Made by a program: the position numbers and the translations under genes. Positions 50,401 through 61,935 of a DNA stretch of 64,000 bases are shown here, one piece after another. The notes beneath the pieces are model-generated. The model searched no databases. It was not told where the DNA came from and saw only the letters and a list, made by a program, of their open reading frames with translations. This DNA comes from Pterois miles (lineage: Eukaryota; Chordata; Actinopteri; Perciformes; Scorpaenidae): NCBI GenBank assembly GCA_947000775.1, contig CAMQGK010000001.1:1291001-1355000 (forward strand), written 5' to 3'. Position 1 is the stretch's first letter. Each line of letters starts with the position of its first letter.

Positions 50401-53400
50401 GTAGAATCATTTTACATGCTGTAATACGACCGTTATCATGATTTTTTTCAACATCAAACAAATTTGACGTTTTCATCGAAAAATTTCGACATACTATACT
50501 ATGACGTTTTTTTTTTGTAAAATTTTTCAACATTTCACAAAATGACTTTATTTCACCATAGAATCATTTTACATGCTGTAATGCGACCGATTTCATGATT
50601 TTTTTCAACATCAAACACATTCGACGTTTTCATCCAAAAATTTCGACATACTATACTATGACGCTTTTTTTGGAAAATTTTTCAACATTTCACAAAATGA
50701 CTTTATTTCACCATAGAATCATTTTACATGCTATAATGCGACCAATATCATGATTTTTTTCAACTTCAAAGAAATTTGACGTTTTCATCGAAAATTTCGA
50801 CATACTATACTATGACGTTTTTTTTTTGTAAAATTTTCCAATATTTCACGAAATTACTTTTTTCCACCATAGAATAATTTTACATGCTGTAATACTACCG
50901 TTTTCATTATATTTTCCAACATCAAAAAAATTAGACGTTTTCATCGAAAAATTTCGACATACTATACTATGACGTTTTTTTGTAAAATTTTTCAACATTT
51001 CACAAAATGACTTTATTTCAACGTGGAATCATTTTACATGCTGTAATACGACCGTTATGATTTTTTCAACATCAAAGAAATTTGACGTTTTCATCGAAAA
51101 ATTTCGACATACTATACTATGACGTTTTTTTTTGTAAAATTTTCCAATATTTCACGAAATTACTTTTTTCCACCATAGAATAATTTTACATGCTGTAATA
51201 CGACCGTTTTCATTATTTTTTCCAACATCAAAAAAATTAGACGTTTTCATCGAAAAATTTCGACATACTATACTATGACGTTTTTTTTTGTAAAATTTTC
51301 CGACATTTCACAAAATTACTTTTTTCCACCATAGAATAATTTTACATGCTGTCATACGACCGTTTTCAAGATTTTTTTCAACATCAAAGAAATTTGACGT
51401 TTTCATCGAAAAATTTCGACATACTATACTGACGTTTTTTTTTTGTAAAATTTTTCAACATTTCACAAAATGACTTTATTTCACCATAGAATCATTTTAC
51501 ATGCTATACTGCGACCGATTTCATGATTTCTTTCACAAAATGACTTTATTTCACCATAGAATCATTTTACATGCTATAATGCGACCGATTTCATGATTTT
51601 TTCAACATCAAACAAATTTGACGTTTTCATCGAAAATTTCGACATGCTATACTATGACGGTTTTTTTTTTTGTAAAATTTTCCAATATTTCACGAAATTA
51701 CTTTATTTCACCATAGAATCATTTTACATGCTGTAATACTACCGTTTTCATTATTTTTTCCAACATCAAAAAAATTGACGTTTTCATCGAAAAATTCCGA
51801 CATAGTATACTATGACGTTTTTTTTGTAAAATTTTTCAACATTTCACAAAATGACTTTATTTCAACGTAGAATCATTTTACATGCTGTAATACGACCGTT
51901 ATCATGATTTTTTTCAACATCAAACAAATTTGACGTTTTCATCGAAAAATTTTGACATACTATACTATGACTTTTTTTTTGTAAAATTTTTCAACATTTC
52001 ACAAAATGACTTTATTTCACCATAGAATCATTTTACATGCTATAATACTACCGATTTCATGATTTTTTTCACAAAATGACTTCATTTCACCATAGAATCA
52101 TTTTACATGCTATAATGCGACCGATTTCATGATTTCTTTCACAAAATGACTTTATTTCACCATAGAATCATTTTACATGCTATAATGCGACCGATTTCAT
52201 GATTTTTTTCAATATCAAACATATTCGACGTTTTCATCGAAAAATTTCGACATGCTATACTATGACGTTTTTTTTGTAAAATTTTCCGACATTTCACAAA
52301 ATTACTTTTTTCCACCATAGAATAATTTTACATGCTGTAATACGACCGTTTTCATGATTTTTTCCAACATCAAAGAAATTTGACGTTTTCATCGAAAAAT
52401 TTCGACATACTATACTATGACGTTTTTTTTTGTAAAATTTTTCAACATTTCACAAAATGACTTTATTTCACCATAGATTCATTTTACATGCTATAATGCG
52501 ACCGATTTCATGATTTCTTTCACAAAATGACTTTATTTCACCATAGAATCATTGTACATGCTATAATGCGACCGATTTCATGATTTTTTTCAATATCAAA
52601 CAAATTTGACGTTTTCATCGAAAATTTCGACATGCTATACTATGACGGTTTTTTTTTTGTAAAATTTTCCAATATTTCACGAAATTACTTTATTTCACCA
52701 TAGAATCATTTTACATGCTGTAATACGACCGTTTTCATTATTTTTTCCAACATCAAAAAAATTTGACGTTTTCATCGAAAAATTTCGACATAGTATACTA
52801 TGACGTTTTTTTTGTAAAATTTTTCAACATTTCACAAAATGACTTTATTTCAACGTAGAATAATTTTACATGCTGTAATACGACCGTTATCATGATTTTT
52901 TTCAACATCAAACAAATTTGACGTTTTCATCGAAAAATTTCGACAAACTATACTATGACGTTTTTTTTTGTAAAATTTTTCAACATTTCACAAAATGACT
53001 TTATTTCACCATAGAATCATTTTACATGCTATAATGCGACCGATTTCATGATTTTTTTCACAAAATGACTTCATTTCACCATAAAATCATTTTACATGCT
53101 ATAATGCGACCGATTTCATGATTTTTTTCACAAAATGACTATTTCACCATAGAATCATTTTACATGCTATAATGCGACCGATTTCATGATTTCTTTCACA
53201 AAATGACTTTATTTCACCATAGAATCATTTTACATGCTATAATGCGACCGATTTCATGATTTTTTTCAACATCAAACAAATTTGACGTTTTCATCGAAAA
53301 TTTCGACATACTATACTATGACGTTTTTTTTTTTTGTAAAATTTTCCAATATTTCACGAAATTACTTTTTTCCACCATAGAATAATTTTACATGCTGTAA

Positions 53401-56400
53401 TACTACCGTTTTCATTATTTTTTCCAACATCAAAAAAATTTGACGTTTTCATCGAAAAATTTCGACATACTATACTATGACTTTTTTTTGGAAAATTTTC
53501 CAATATTTCACGAAATTACTTTTTTCCACCATAGAATAATTTTACATGCTGTAATACTACCGTTTTCATTATTTTTTCCAACATCAAAAAAATTTGACGT
53601 TTTCATCGAAAAATTTCGACATAGTATACTATGACGTTTTTTTTTGTAAAATTTTTCAACATTTCACAAAATGACTTTATTTCAACGTAGAATCATTTTA
53701 CATGCTGTAATACGACCGTTATCATGATTTTTTTCAACATCAAACAAATTTGACGTTTTCATCGAAAAATTTCGACATACTATACTATGACGTTTTTTTT
53801 TGTAAAATTTTTCAACATTTCACAAAATGACTTTATTTCACCATAGAATCATTTTACATGCTGTAATGCGACCGATTTCATGATTTTTTTCAACATCAAA
53901 CACATTCGACGTTTTCATCCAAAAATTTCGACATACTATACTATGACGTTTTTTTTGGAAAATTTTTCAACATTTCACAAAATGACTTTATTTCACCATA
54001 GAATCATTTTACATGCTATAATGCGACCAATATCATGATTTTTTTCAACTTCAAAGAAATTTGACGTTTTCATCGAAAATTTCGACATACTATACTATGA
54101 CGTTTTTTTTTTGTAAAATTTTCCAATATTTCACGAAATTACTTTTTTCCACCATAGAATAATTTTACATGCTGTAATACTACCGTTTTCATTATATTTT
54201 CCAACATCAAAAAAATTAGACGTTTTCATCGAAAAATTTCGACATACTATACTATGACGTTTTTTTGTAAAATTTTTCAACATTTCACAAAATGACTTTA
54301 TTTCAACGTGGAATCATTTTACATGCTGTAATACGACCGTTTTATGATTTTTTCAACATCAAACATATTCGACGTTTTCATCGAAAAATTTCGACATACT
54401 ATACTATGACGTTTTTTTTTGTAAAATTTTCCGACAATTCACAAAATTACTTTATTTCAACCTAGAATCATTTTACATGCTGTAATACGACCGTTTTCAT
54501 GATTTTTTTCAACATCAAAGAAATTTGACGTTTTCATCGAAAAATTTCGACATACTATACTATGACGTTTTTTTTTTGTAAAATTTTCCAATATTTCACG
54601 AAATTACTTTTTTCCACCATAGAATAATTTTACATGCTGTAATACGACCGTTTTCATTATTTTTTTCCAACATCAAAAAAATTAGACGTTTTCATCGAAA
54701 AATTTCGACATACTATACTATGACGTTTTTTTTGTAAAATTTTCCGACATTTCACAAAATTACTTTTTTCCACCATAGAATAATTTTACATGCTGTCATA
54801 CGACCGTTTTCAAGATTTTTTTCAACATCAAAGAAATTTGACGTTTTCATCGAAAAATTTCGACATACTATACTGACGTTTTTTTTTGTAAAATTTTTCA
54901 ACATTTCACAAAATGACTTTATTTCACCATAGAATCATTTTACATGCTATACTGCGACCGATTTCATGATTTCTTTCACAAAATGACTTTATTTCACCAT
55001 AGAATCATTTTACATGCTATAATGCGACCGATTTCATGATTTTTTTCAACATCAAACAAATTTGACGTTTTCATCGAAAATTTCGACATGCTATACTATG
55101 ACGGTTTTTTTTTTGTAAAATTTTCCAATATTTCACGAAATTACTTTTTTTCACCATAGAATCATTTTACATGCTGTAATACTACCGTTTTCATTATTTT
55201 TTCCAACATCAAAAAAATTGACGTTTTCATCGAAAAATTCCGACATACTATACTATGACGTTTTTTTTGTAAAATTTTTCAACATTTCACAAAATGACTT
55301 TATTTCAACGTAGAATCATTTTACATGCTGTAATACGACCGTTTATCATGATTTTTTTCAACATCAAACAAATTTGACGTTTTCATCGAAAAATTTTGAC
55401 ATACTATACTATGACGTTTTTTTTTGTAAAATTTTTCAACATTTCACAAAATGACTTTATTTCACCATAGAATCATTTTACATGCTATAATACGACCGAT
55501 TTCATGATTTTTTTTCACAAAATGACTTCATTTCACCATAGAATCATTTTACATGCTATAATGCGACCAATTTCATGATTTTTTTCAATATCAAACATAT
55601 TCGACGTTTTCATCGAAAAATTTCGACATACTATACTATGACGTTTTTTTTGTAAAATTTTACGACATTTCACAAAATGACTTTATTTCAACGTAGAATC
55701 ATTTTACATGCTGTAATACGACCGTTTTCATGATTTTTTTCAACATCAAAGAAATTTGACGTTTTCATCGAAAAATTTCGACATACTATACTATGACGTT
55801 TTTTTTGGAAAATTTTTCAACATTTCACAAAATGACTTTATTTCACCATAGAATCATTTTACATGCTATAATACGACCATTTTCATGATTTTTTTCAACT
55901 TCAAAGAAATTTGACGTTTTCATGCGATTATATTTATTTCGACATACTATACTATGATCGTTTTTTTTTGTAAAATTTTCCAATATTTCACGAAATTACT
56001 TTTTTCCACCATAGAATAATTTTACATGCTGTAATACGACCGTTTTCATTATTTTTTCCAACATCAAAAAAATTAGAAGTTTTCATCGAAAAATTTCGAC
56101 ATACTATACTATGTCGTTTTTTTTTTGTAAAATTTTCCGACATTTCACAAAATTACTTTTTTCCACCATAGAATAATTTTACAAGCTGTAATACGACCGT
56201 TTTCATGATTTTTTTCAACATCAAAGAAATTTACGTTTTCATTGAAAAATTTCGACATACTGACATTTTTTTGCAAAAATTTTCAACATTTCATAATCAT
56301 ATCATGATTTTTTTCAACATCAAAGAAATTTAACGTTTTCATCGAAAAATTTCGACATACTATACTATGACGTTTTTTTGTAAAATTTTTCAACATTTCA

Positions 56401-59400
56401 CAAAATGACTTTATTTCAACGTAGAATCATTTTACATGCTGTAATACGACCGTTATCATGATTTTTTTCAACATCAAACAAATTCGACGTTTTCATCGAA
56501 AATTTCGACATGCTATACTATGACGTTTTTTTTTTTGTAAAATTTTCCAATATTTCACGAAATTACTTTTTTCCACCATAGAATAATTTTACATGCTGTA
56601 ATACTACCGTTTTCATTATTTTTTCCAACATCAAAAAAATTTGACGTTTTCATCGAAAAATTTCGACATACTATACTATGACGTTTTTTTTTGGAAAATT
56701 TTCCAATATTTCACGAAATTACTTTTTTCCACCATAGAATAATTGTACATGCTGTAATACGACCGTTTTCATTATTTTTTCCAACATCAAAAAAATTAGA
56801 CGTTTTCATCGAAAAATTTCGACATACTATACTATGACGTTTTTTTTTGTAAAATTTTCCGACATTTCACAAAATTACTTTTTTCCACCATAGAATAATT
56901 TTACAAGCTGTAATACGACCGTTTTCATTATTTTTTCCAACATCAAAAAAATTAGACGTTTTCATCGAAAAATTTCGACATACTATACTACGGCGTTTTT
57001 TTGGAAAATTTTTCAATATTTCACGAAATGACTTTTGCTCACCATAGATTCATTCTACATGCTATAATACGACCGTTTTCATGATTTTTTTCAACATCAA
57101 ACAAATTTGACGTTTTCATCGAAAATTTCGACATACTATACTATGACGTTTTTTTTTTGTAAAATTTTCCAATATTTCACGAAATGACTTTTTTCCACCA
57201 TAGAATAATTTTACATGCTGTAATACGACCGTTTTCATTATATTTTCCAACATCAAAAAAATTAGACGTTTTCATCGAAAAATTTCGACATACTATACTA
57301 TGACTTTTTTTTGTAAAATTTTTCAACATTTCACAAAATTACTTTATTTCGACGTAGAATCATTTTACATGCTGTAATATGACCGATTTCATGATTTTTT
57401 TCAACATCAAAGAAATTTGACGTTTTCATCGAAAAAATTTCGACATACTATACTATGACTTTTTTTTTGTAAAATTTTTCAACATTTCACAAAATGACTT
57501 TATTTCAACGTAGAATCATTTTACATGCTGTAACACGACCGTTTCCATTTCGACATACATACTATACTATGACATTTTTTTTTTTTATATCTTTCAACAT
57601 TTCACAAAATGACTATTTCACCATAGAATCATTTTACATGCTGTAATACGACCGTTTTCATTATTTTTTTTCAACATCAAAGAAATTTACGTTTTCATTG
57701 AAAAATTTCGACATACTGACATTTTTCTGCAAAATTTTTCAACATTTCATAATCATATCATGATTTTTTTCAACATCAAAGAAATTTACGTTTTCATCGA
57801 AAAATTTCGACATACTATACTATGACGTTTTTTTGTAAAATTTTCCGACATTTCACAAAGTGACTTTTTTCCACCATAAAATCATTTTACATGCTGTAAC
57901 ACGACCGTTTCCATTTCGACATACATACTATACTATGACGCTTTTTTTGTAAAATTTTTCAACATTTCACAAAATGACTTTATTTCAACGTAGAATCATT
58001 TTACATGCTGTAATACGACCGTTATCATGATTTTTTTCAACATCAAAGAAATTTGACGTTTTCATCGAAAAATTTCGACATACTATACTATGACTTTTTT
58101 TTTTGTAAAATTTTTCAACATTTCACAAAATGAATTTATTTCACCATAGAATCATTTTACATGCTGTAACACGACCGTTTTCATTATCATATCATTCAAA
58201 AATGTCATAGTATAGTATGTCGACATTTTTTGATGAAAACGTCTAATTTCTTTGATGAAATCGGTCGTATTATAGCATGTAAAATGATTCTATGGTGAAA
58301 TAGTTATTTTGTGAAATGCTGAAAAATTTTACAAAAAAAACGTCATAGTATAGTATGTCGAAATTTTTCGATGAAAACATCAAATTTCTTTGATGTTGAA
58401 AAAAATCATGAAAATGGTCATATTATAGTATGTAAAATGATTCCATGGTGTAAAAAGTCATTTCGTGAAATGTCGGACAATTTTGCAAAAAAAAAGTATA
58501 AAATTGAATTTTTTTTGCAAAATTTTTCAACATTTCACACAATGAATATTATAATGACATAATGATATTTCAACGCAGAATCATTTTACATGCTATAATA
58601 TGACCGTTTTCATCAAAGAAATTTGACGTTTTCATCGAAAAATTTCAACATACTATACTGACTTTTTTTTTCATGAAAATTATCGACATGCTATTTCATG
58701 ACTTTTTCTGACATGAAATGAATCCACATACTATACTATGATGTTTTCACATGAAATTTTTCCAAAAAAAAAAAAAAAAGTTTTTCCATTAAATTTTTCG
58801 ATATAGTATTCTGACTTTTTTTCATGAAATTTGTCGACATACAATATTAGCACTTTATCTTACATGAAATGACTCCAAATGGCATACTATGATGTTTTCA
58901 CATGAAATTTTTCCAAAAACTATACTTTGACGTTTTTCCATGAAATTTTTCGACATAGTATACTGACTTTTTTTTTTTTTGCATGAAAAATTTCATGGAA
59001 AAACAATTTTTTTTTTTGGGAAAAATTTCACGTGAAAACATAGTTTTGTATATATGTATGTATATGATTCATTTCATGTAAGATAAAGTGCTCATACTGT
59101 ATGTCGACAAATTTCATGAAAAAACACTATTTTTTTGGAAAGATTTCATGTGAAACCACCATAGTATAATATGTGGACTCATTTCATGTCAGTAAAAGTC
59201 ATAAAATAGTATGTCGATAATTTTCATGAAAAGTTATAGTATAGTATGTCGAAAAATTTCATGTATAAACATCATAGTATAGTGTGTTTATTCATTTCAG
59301 GTTACAAAGTCATAATATAGTATGTCAAAAAATTTCATGGAAAAACATCAAAATATAGAATGTCGAAAAATTTCTTGTAAAAACCTCATATAGTATGTGG

Positions 59401-61586
59401 ATTCATTTCATGTTAGAAAAAGGCCTAAAATAGTATGTCGATAATTTTCATGAAAGAAAGTCATAGTATACTATGTCTAACATCATAATATAGTATGTCA
59501 AAAAATTTTATGTAAAAACTTCACAGTATAGAATGTCGAGTATGTTGAAAAATTTCAAGCAAAAACATCATAGTATACAATGTGCATTCATTTCATGTAA
59601 GAAAAAGTCATTATAGTTCGCCGAAAAATATGTATAAAAAAACATTAAAAAAAAATAAAAGAAAATAAAGTCATAGTATAGCGCGTGGATTCATTTCATG
59701 TAAGACAATCGGTCAGACGAGTGGGGACTAGTCAGACTGTAGCGTTCGAACTGATGAAGCCACTTGGATAAGGGGCGAATCATCTTCAGGGACAAATCTA
59801 AGTCCAGTCGCCTTCAATTCAATTGTTGCCAGAATGAATATGACCTGGATAAACGAGAACATTCACAAACCTATGCTATGACGACTTTTTTTCGACATGC
59901 TATATTATGATTTTTTTTCGACATAGTACACTGTGACGACTTTTTTTCTGACATGCTATACTATGAACTTTTTAAAGACATACTACACTATGACAACTTT
60001 TGTACGACATACTATACTATGACGACTTTTTTTCGACATACTATACTATGACGACTTTTTTTTCGCCATAGTATACTTTGACGACTTTTTGTCGACATAC
60101 TTTATTACGACGACTTTTTTCGACGTACTATACTATGACGACTTTTTTTCGATATACAATACTATGAGCAATTTTTTTTGACATGCTATACTATGACTTT
60201 TTTCATCATACTATACGACGACCTTTTTTTCAACATACTATACTATGATGACTTTTTTCAACATACTATACTATGACGACTTTTTTTTTCGACATACTAT
60301 ACTATGACGACTTTTTTTTTGACATACTATACTATGACTTTTTTCCTTTTTTCAACATACTGTACTGACTTTTCGCAATTTTCAACATATTGTACTGATT
60401 TTTTTCGACATATTATGCTATGCTTTTTTTTTTTTTTTTTTTTACATACTTCACTATGACTTCTTCACCACCACTTCACTCACTTTTTGACATGCTATGA
60501 CTTTTTCGTCAACTTTTCCAACATACTATACACTTTTTTTAATCAACATGCTACACTATGACTTTTTTTCAACATACTATGCTATGCCTTTTTCTTGACG
60601 TACTACACTATGATTTGTCTTCCGTGATACTATATTAGGACTTTTTTTTTGATATACTATGAGTTTTCGTCAACTTTTCCAACATACTATACAATCTTTT
60701 TATTAGCATGCTATACCAGGACTTTTTATATATTTAAGCATGACCTCTCGCCCACACTTAAGTACAGCACTTCTAGAAGATTAAACTTTAGTTAAACTAT
60801 TTAAAATACACTGATTCTCAGGTTTACTCACTGCTTTATGTCTGTCCATTCTTGTGTTTGAGCGGATCCTGGCTGTTGATACTCTCTGGTGTCGTGGCTC
60901 TGTAACAAAGTCCTGAGGTGTGATGTGGTTTGTGAGGCTGCTGAGCTGCAAGGCGGACTGCCGCCGCCGCTGCTGCTGCTGACTGGCCCTGTGTAGACCT
61001 GAGACAGAAAAATAGCAGAAACTGGGCTTTACAGCTCCATGCTGCAGGGTGAAAATACAATACACTGTATAATGGAATTTGAAATGTCATCAGAAAAAGT
61101 AATGAATTTCTGGATGACATGATGGTTTTAATTTTACTCCTGAACCGCATGAGCAGCTAGAAATCATGGTGTATGTGATGATATGATTTTTTGCAGATTA
61201 TCACCTCATTGTTCTGAGAAGAAAAGTAAGACTCAAATATCATAGTCAGTACAGTAGCTAGAAAGGGACTAGAGCTCAGTCTGCTCACTGACAGCATGTA
61301 ATAAGTCCTGCTTTACCCTGTGATAGAATTGGGATTGAAATGCGAGGTCAAATCATTTGAAACAATTGGAATAACTCATGGAACAGTTAATCTGAAAAAC
61401 TGGCCAGTATTCACAAGGAGGCACAAGGAGGCTCTGTCATACAGTCTATCTCTGTTCATGTGTACCTGTTGTAGAGGTACATCTGGAGACTGCTGCTTCC
61501 ATGTCATTCAGCTGGTTCTGCAGCCTATCTGCTCGCTGAAAGGCTTCTTGCTTAAGGCTGAGCTCCAGTTGTAGCTGGCCCCTGAC
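23408..61586 (-). CDS. unidentified coiled-coil protein, last three coding exons
   Basis: Three minus-strand exons fit together: 61466-61586, 60832-60998 and 23408-23461. Each has GT-AG borders and the phases match (phase 1 junction completing Gly, then a phase 0 junction). Seen: a heptad-like Leu/Gln/Glu helix (QLQLELSLKQEAFQRADRL, QNQLNDMEAAV), a Gln/Arg run coded by CAG/CGG triplets, a basic segment (RIRSNTRMDRHKA), and an ending DPSGLRVLTAEPSLPDL. About 112 residues in all. The intron between the last two exons is 37.4 kb and nearly all satellite. I do not recognise the family; 5' exons lie beyond 61.6 kb or outside the window. Codon-level evidence is good for each exon, but joining across the array rests on phase and strand only. 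Confidence 0.66.
23525..25090 (-). repeat. short T-rich minisatellite, left flank of the large array
   Basis: Units of roughly 25-30 bp made of the core CGACATACTATACTATGACG and a T-run. This is the complement of the zbtb24 intron 2 units. Copies are diverged (GACGACTTTTTT spacers, CCATACT, GTACACT variants). It merges near 25080 with the first 156-bp units. Confidence 0.88.
25091..25646 (+). repeat. 156-bp satellite, first units
   Basis: First appearance of the long monomer: TTTTACATGCTATAATACGA, GACGTTTTCATCGAAAAATT, CGACATACTATACTATGACG, then TTTCACAAAATGAC. Units here are more diverged than those after 36 kb. Confidence 0.85.
25647..26263 (-). mobile_element. LINE 3' fragment (L2/Rex1-type) inside the satellite
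   Basis: The minus strand encodes 121 residues (25870-26235): LLKTFYDTVVASAIFYGVVC, CWGSSITAADRKRLDKIIKR, SHPMRDTIRALESSFSDRLL, CTKERYRRSFLSAAVRLHN. This is the usual C-terminal end of fish L2/Rex1-type reverse transcriptase ORFs. It is followed by a 3' UTR and a (TATCT)n-like tail (AAGAT repeats at 25647-25672). The copy is 5' truncated and splits a satellite monomer between TGCTATA and ATATGACCG, with little or no target duplication. Confidence 0.82.
27390..27470. other. satellite stretch with G and C lost
   Basis: Where a monomer core should read CATACTATACTATGA the sequence reads AATAATATAATATAA: each C or G is replaced by A while A and T are unchanged. The preceding block is also stripped of G/C. 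More likely a consensus error than biology. Confidence 0.6.
35500..35820. other. satellite stretch with G and C lost (long)
   Basis: About 320 bp of nearly pure A/T runs in which monomer landmarks survive only as shadows (a lone TTTTCATCGAAAA at about 35777). Flanked on both sides by normal monomers. Confidence 0.6.
36401..55900 (+). repeat. 156-bp satellite with long-range (about 6.2 kb) higher-order repeat
   Basis: Rare monomer variants recur in the same order at long spacing. TGTCATACGACCGTTTTCAA is at 38891, 45066, 48583, 51350 and 54794. CATCCAAAAATTTCGACATA is at 38169, 44342, 47704, 50631 and 53916 (and once at 27560). Spacings alternate about 3.3-3.5 and 2.8-2.9 kb, and sums give about 6.17-6.29 kb. 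Copies look nearly identical base for base, including T-run lengths in many places, so the amplification is recent. Confidence 0.9.
55901..58195 (+). repeat. 156-bp satellite, right part
   Basis: Monomers lose the higher-order order and become irregular: short forms with CATACTGACATTTTTTTGCA (near 56250 and 57710) and units with CATTTCGACATACATACTAT (57547 and 57914). Ends at the strand switch near 58200. Confidence 0.88.
58203..58500 (-). repeat. inverted satellite tract
   Basis: Monomers run in the opposite direction: GTCATAGTATAGTATGTCG, GATGAAAACGTC, TAGCATGTAAAATGATTCTA, TTTGTGAAATG. Two units, then forward units resume at about 58508. Confidence 0.88.
58640..59700. repeat. diverged satellite arranged as a large inverted repeat
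   Basis: A related unit with ATGAAATTTTTCGACATA and TCACATGAAATTTTTCC runs forward to about 58985 and then as its complement to about 59700. Matching landmarks on the two arms include CTTACATGAAATGA versus TCATTTCATGTAAG, and TTTGTCGACATACA versus TGTATGTCGACAAA. The centre is at about 58985-59020 (GCATGAAAAATTTCATGG). Confidence 0.8.
59705..59872. repeat. non-satellite island, likely interspersed repeat fragment
   Basis: Mixed-composition sequence including AACTGATGAAGCCACTTGGA, TCCAGTCGCCTTCAATTCAA and ATGACCTGGATAAACGAGAA. Similar phrases occur in repeated fish DNA I know of. It interrupts the satellite and separates the inverted diverged units from forward short units. Confidence 0.5.
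59873..60735 (-). repeat. short T-rich minisatellite, right flank of the large array
   Basis: Same short units as 23525-25090 in the same direction (CGACATACTATACTATGACG plus T-run), many with intact cores between 59995 and 60350. The 156-bp domain is thus bracketed by the short form. It ends about 100 bp before the next exon of the coiled-coil gene. Confidence 0.88.
60832..60998 (-). CDS. coiled-coil gene, penultimate coding exon
   Basis: Acceptor TTTCTGTCTCAG and donor GTGAGTAAAC, both strong. Encodes GLHRASQQQQRRRQSALQLS, then TNHITPQDFVTEPRHQRVST and RIRSNTRMDRHKA; open throughout in this frame. The CAG/CGG run codes Gln/Arg and could vary in length. Confidence 0.72.
60999..61465. other. 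intron of coiled-coil gene
   Basis: 467 bp of ordinary sequence; no repeat of the satellite family. Confidence 0.5.
61466..61586 (-). CDS. coiled-coil gene, exon with heptad helix
   Basis: Acceptor TGTGTGGATCTAG and donor GTACAC. Encodes 40 residues: VRGQLQLELSLKQEAFQR, ADRLQNQLNDMEAAVSRC, TSTT, plus one base of a Gly codon. The pattern of Leu and Ala at heptad positions indicates a coiled coil. Confidence 0.72.
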
Positions 61587-61649
61587 CTAGATCCACACAA
61601 AAACAGGTTCAACAGAACATATGAAGTTAGAGGTATATTTTTTTTTTAT

Positions 61650-61935
61650 TTGGCCAGTTGGTTTGTCCACCACTTTGATCCAGACTTAAATGTTTCAACT
61701 ACTATTTCACAAATGGCTATGGAATTTTGTTCAGACATTCATGGTTCCCACAGGATGAATACTAAAGATTTTGGACCACTACCATGAGGCTGATGTTTGT
61801 GTTTTTGACTGCAATGGATGGACTGCCTTGAAATTTGGCACAGACATACATAAGATTGATTGGATTACCTCCACAGAGAGTATAAAACATTACATGTCCC
61901 TTGTGAATTAACATGAAAATACAACTAATTTGTGA
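61650..61935. repeat. interspersed repeat fragment
   Basis: Phrases CAGACATTCATGGTTCCCAC, AGGATGAATACTAAAGATTT and CCTTGAAATTTGGCACAGAC match a common degraded fish repeat known for GAAATTTGGTACAGACATTC-like text. Ends are uncertain. Confidence 0.45.

Noticed and set aside
25091..58195. The array as a functional centromere
   Set aside because: No match to the CENP-B box pattern was seen, and the array lies inside an intron with genes close on both sides. The higher-order organisation alone is not enough.
25091..58562. Repeated open frames of 60-123 residues with phrases like DVFIEKFRHTIL
   Set aside because: 156 is a multiple of three, so a stop-free frame can run across adjacent monomers. 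The frames break wherever T-run length changes and appear on both strands, so they are not genes.
23525..60735. The array as a CRISPR or CRISPR-like locus
   Set aside because: Eukaryotic context, no unique spacers, no associated genes; the units are head-to-tail satellite monomers.
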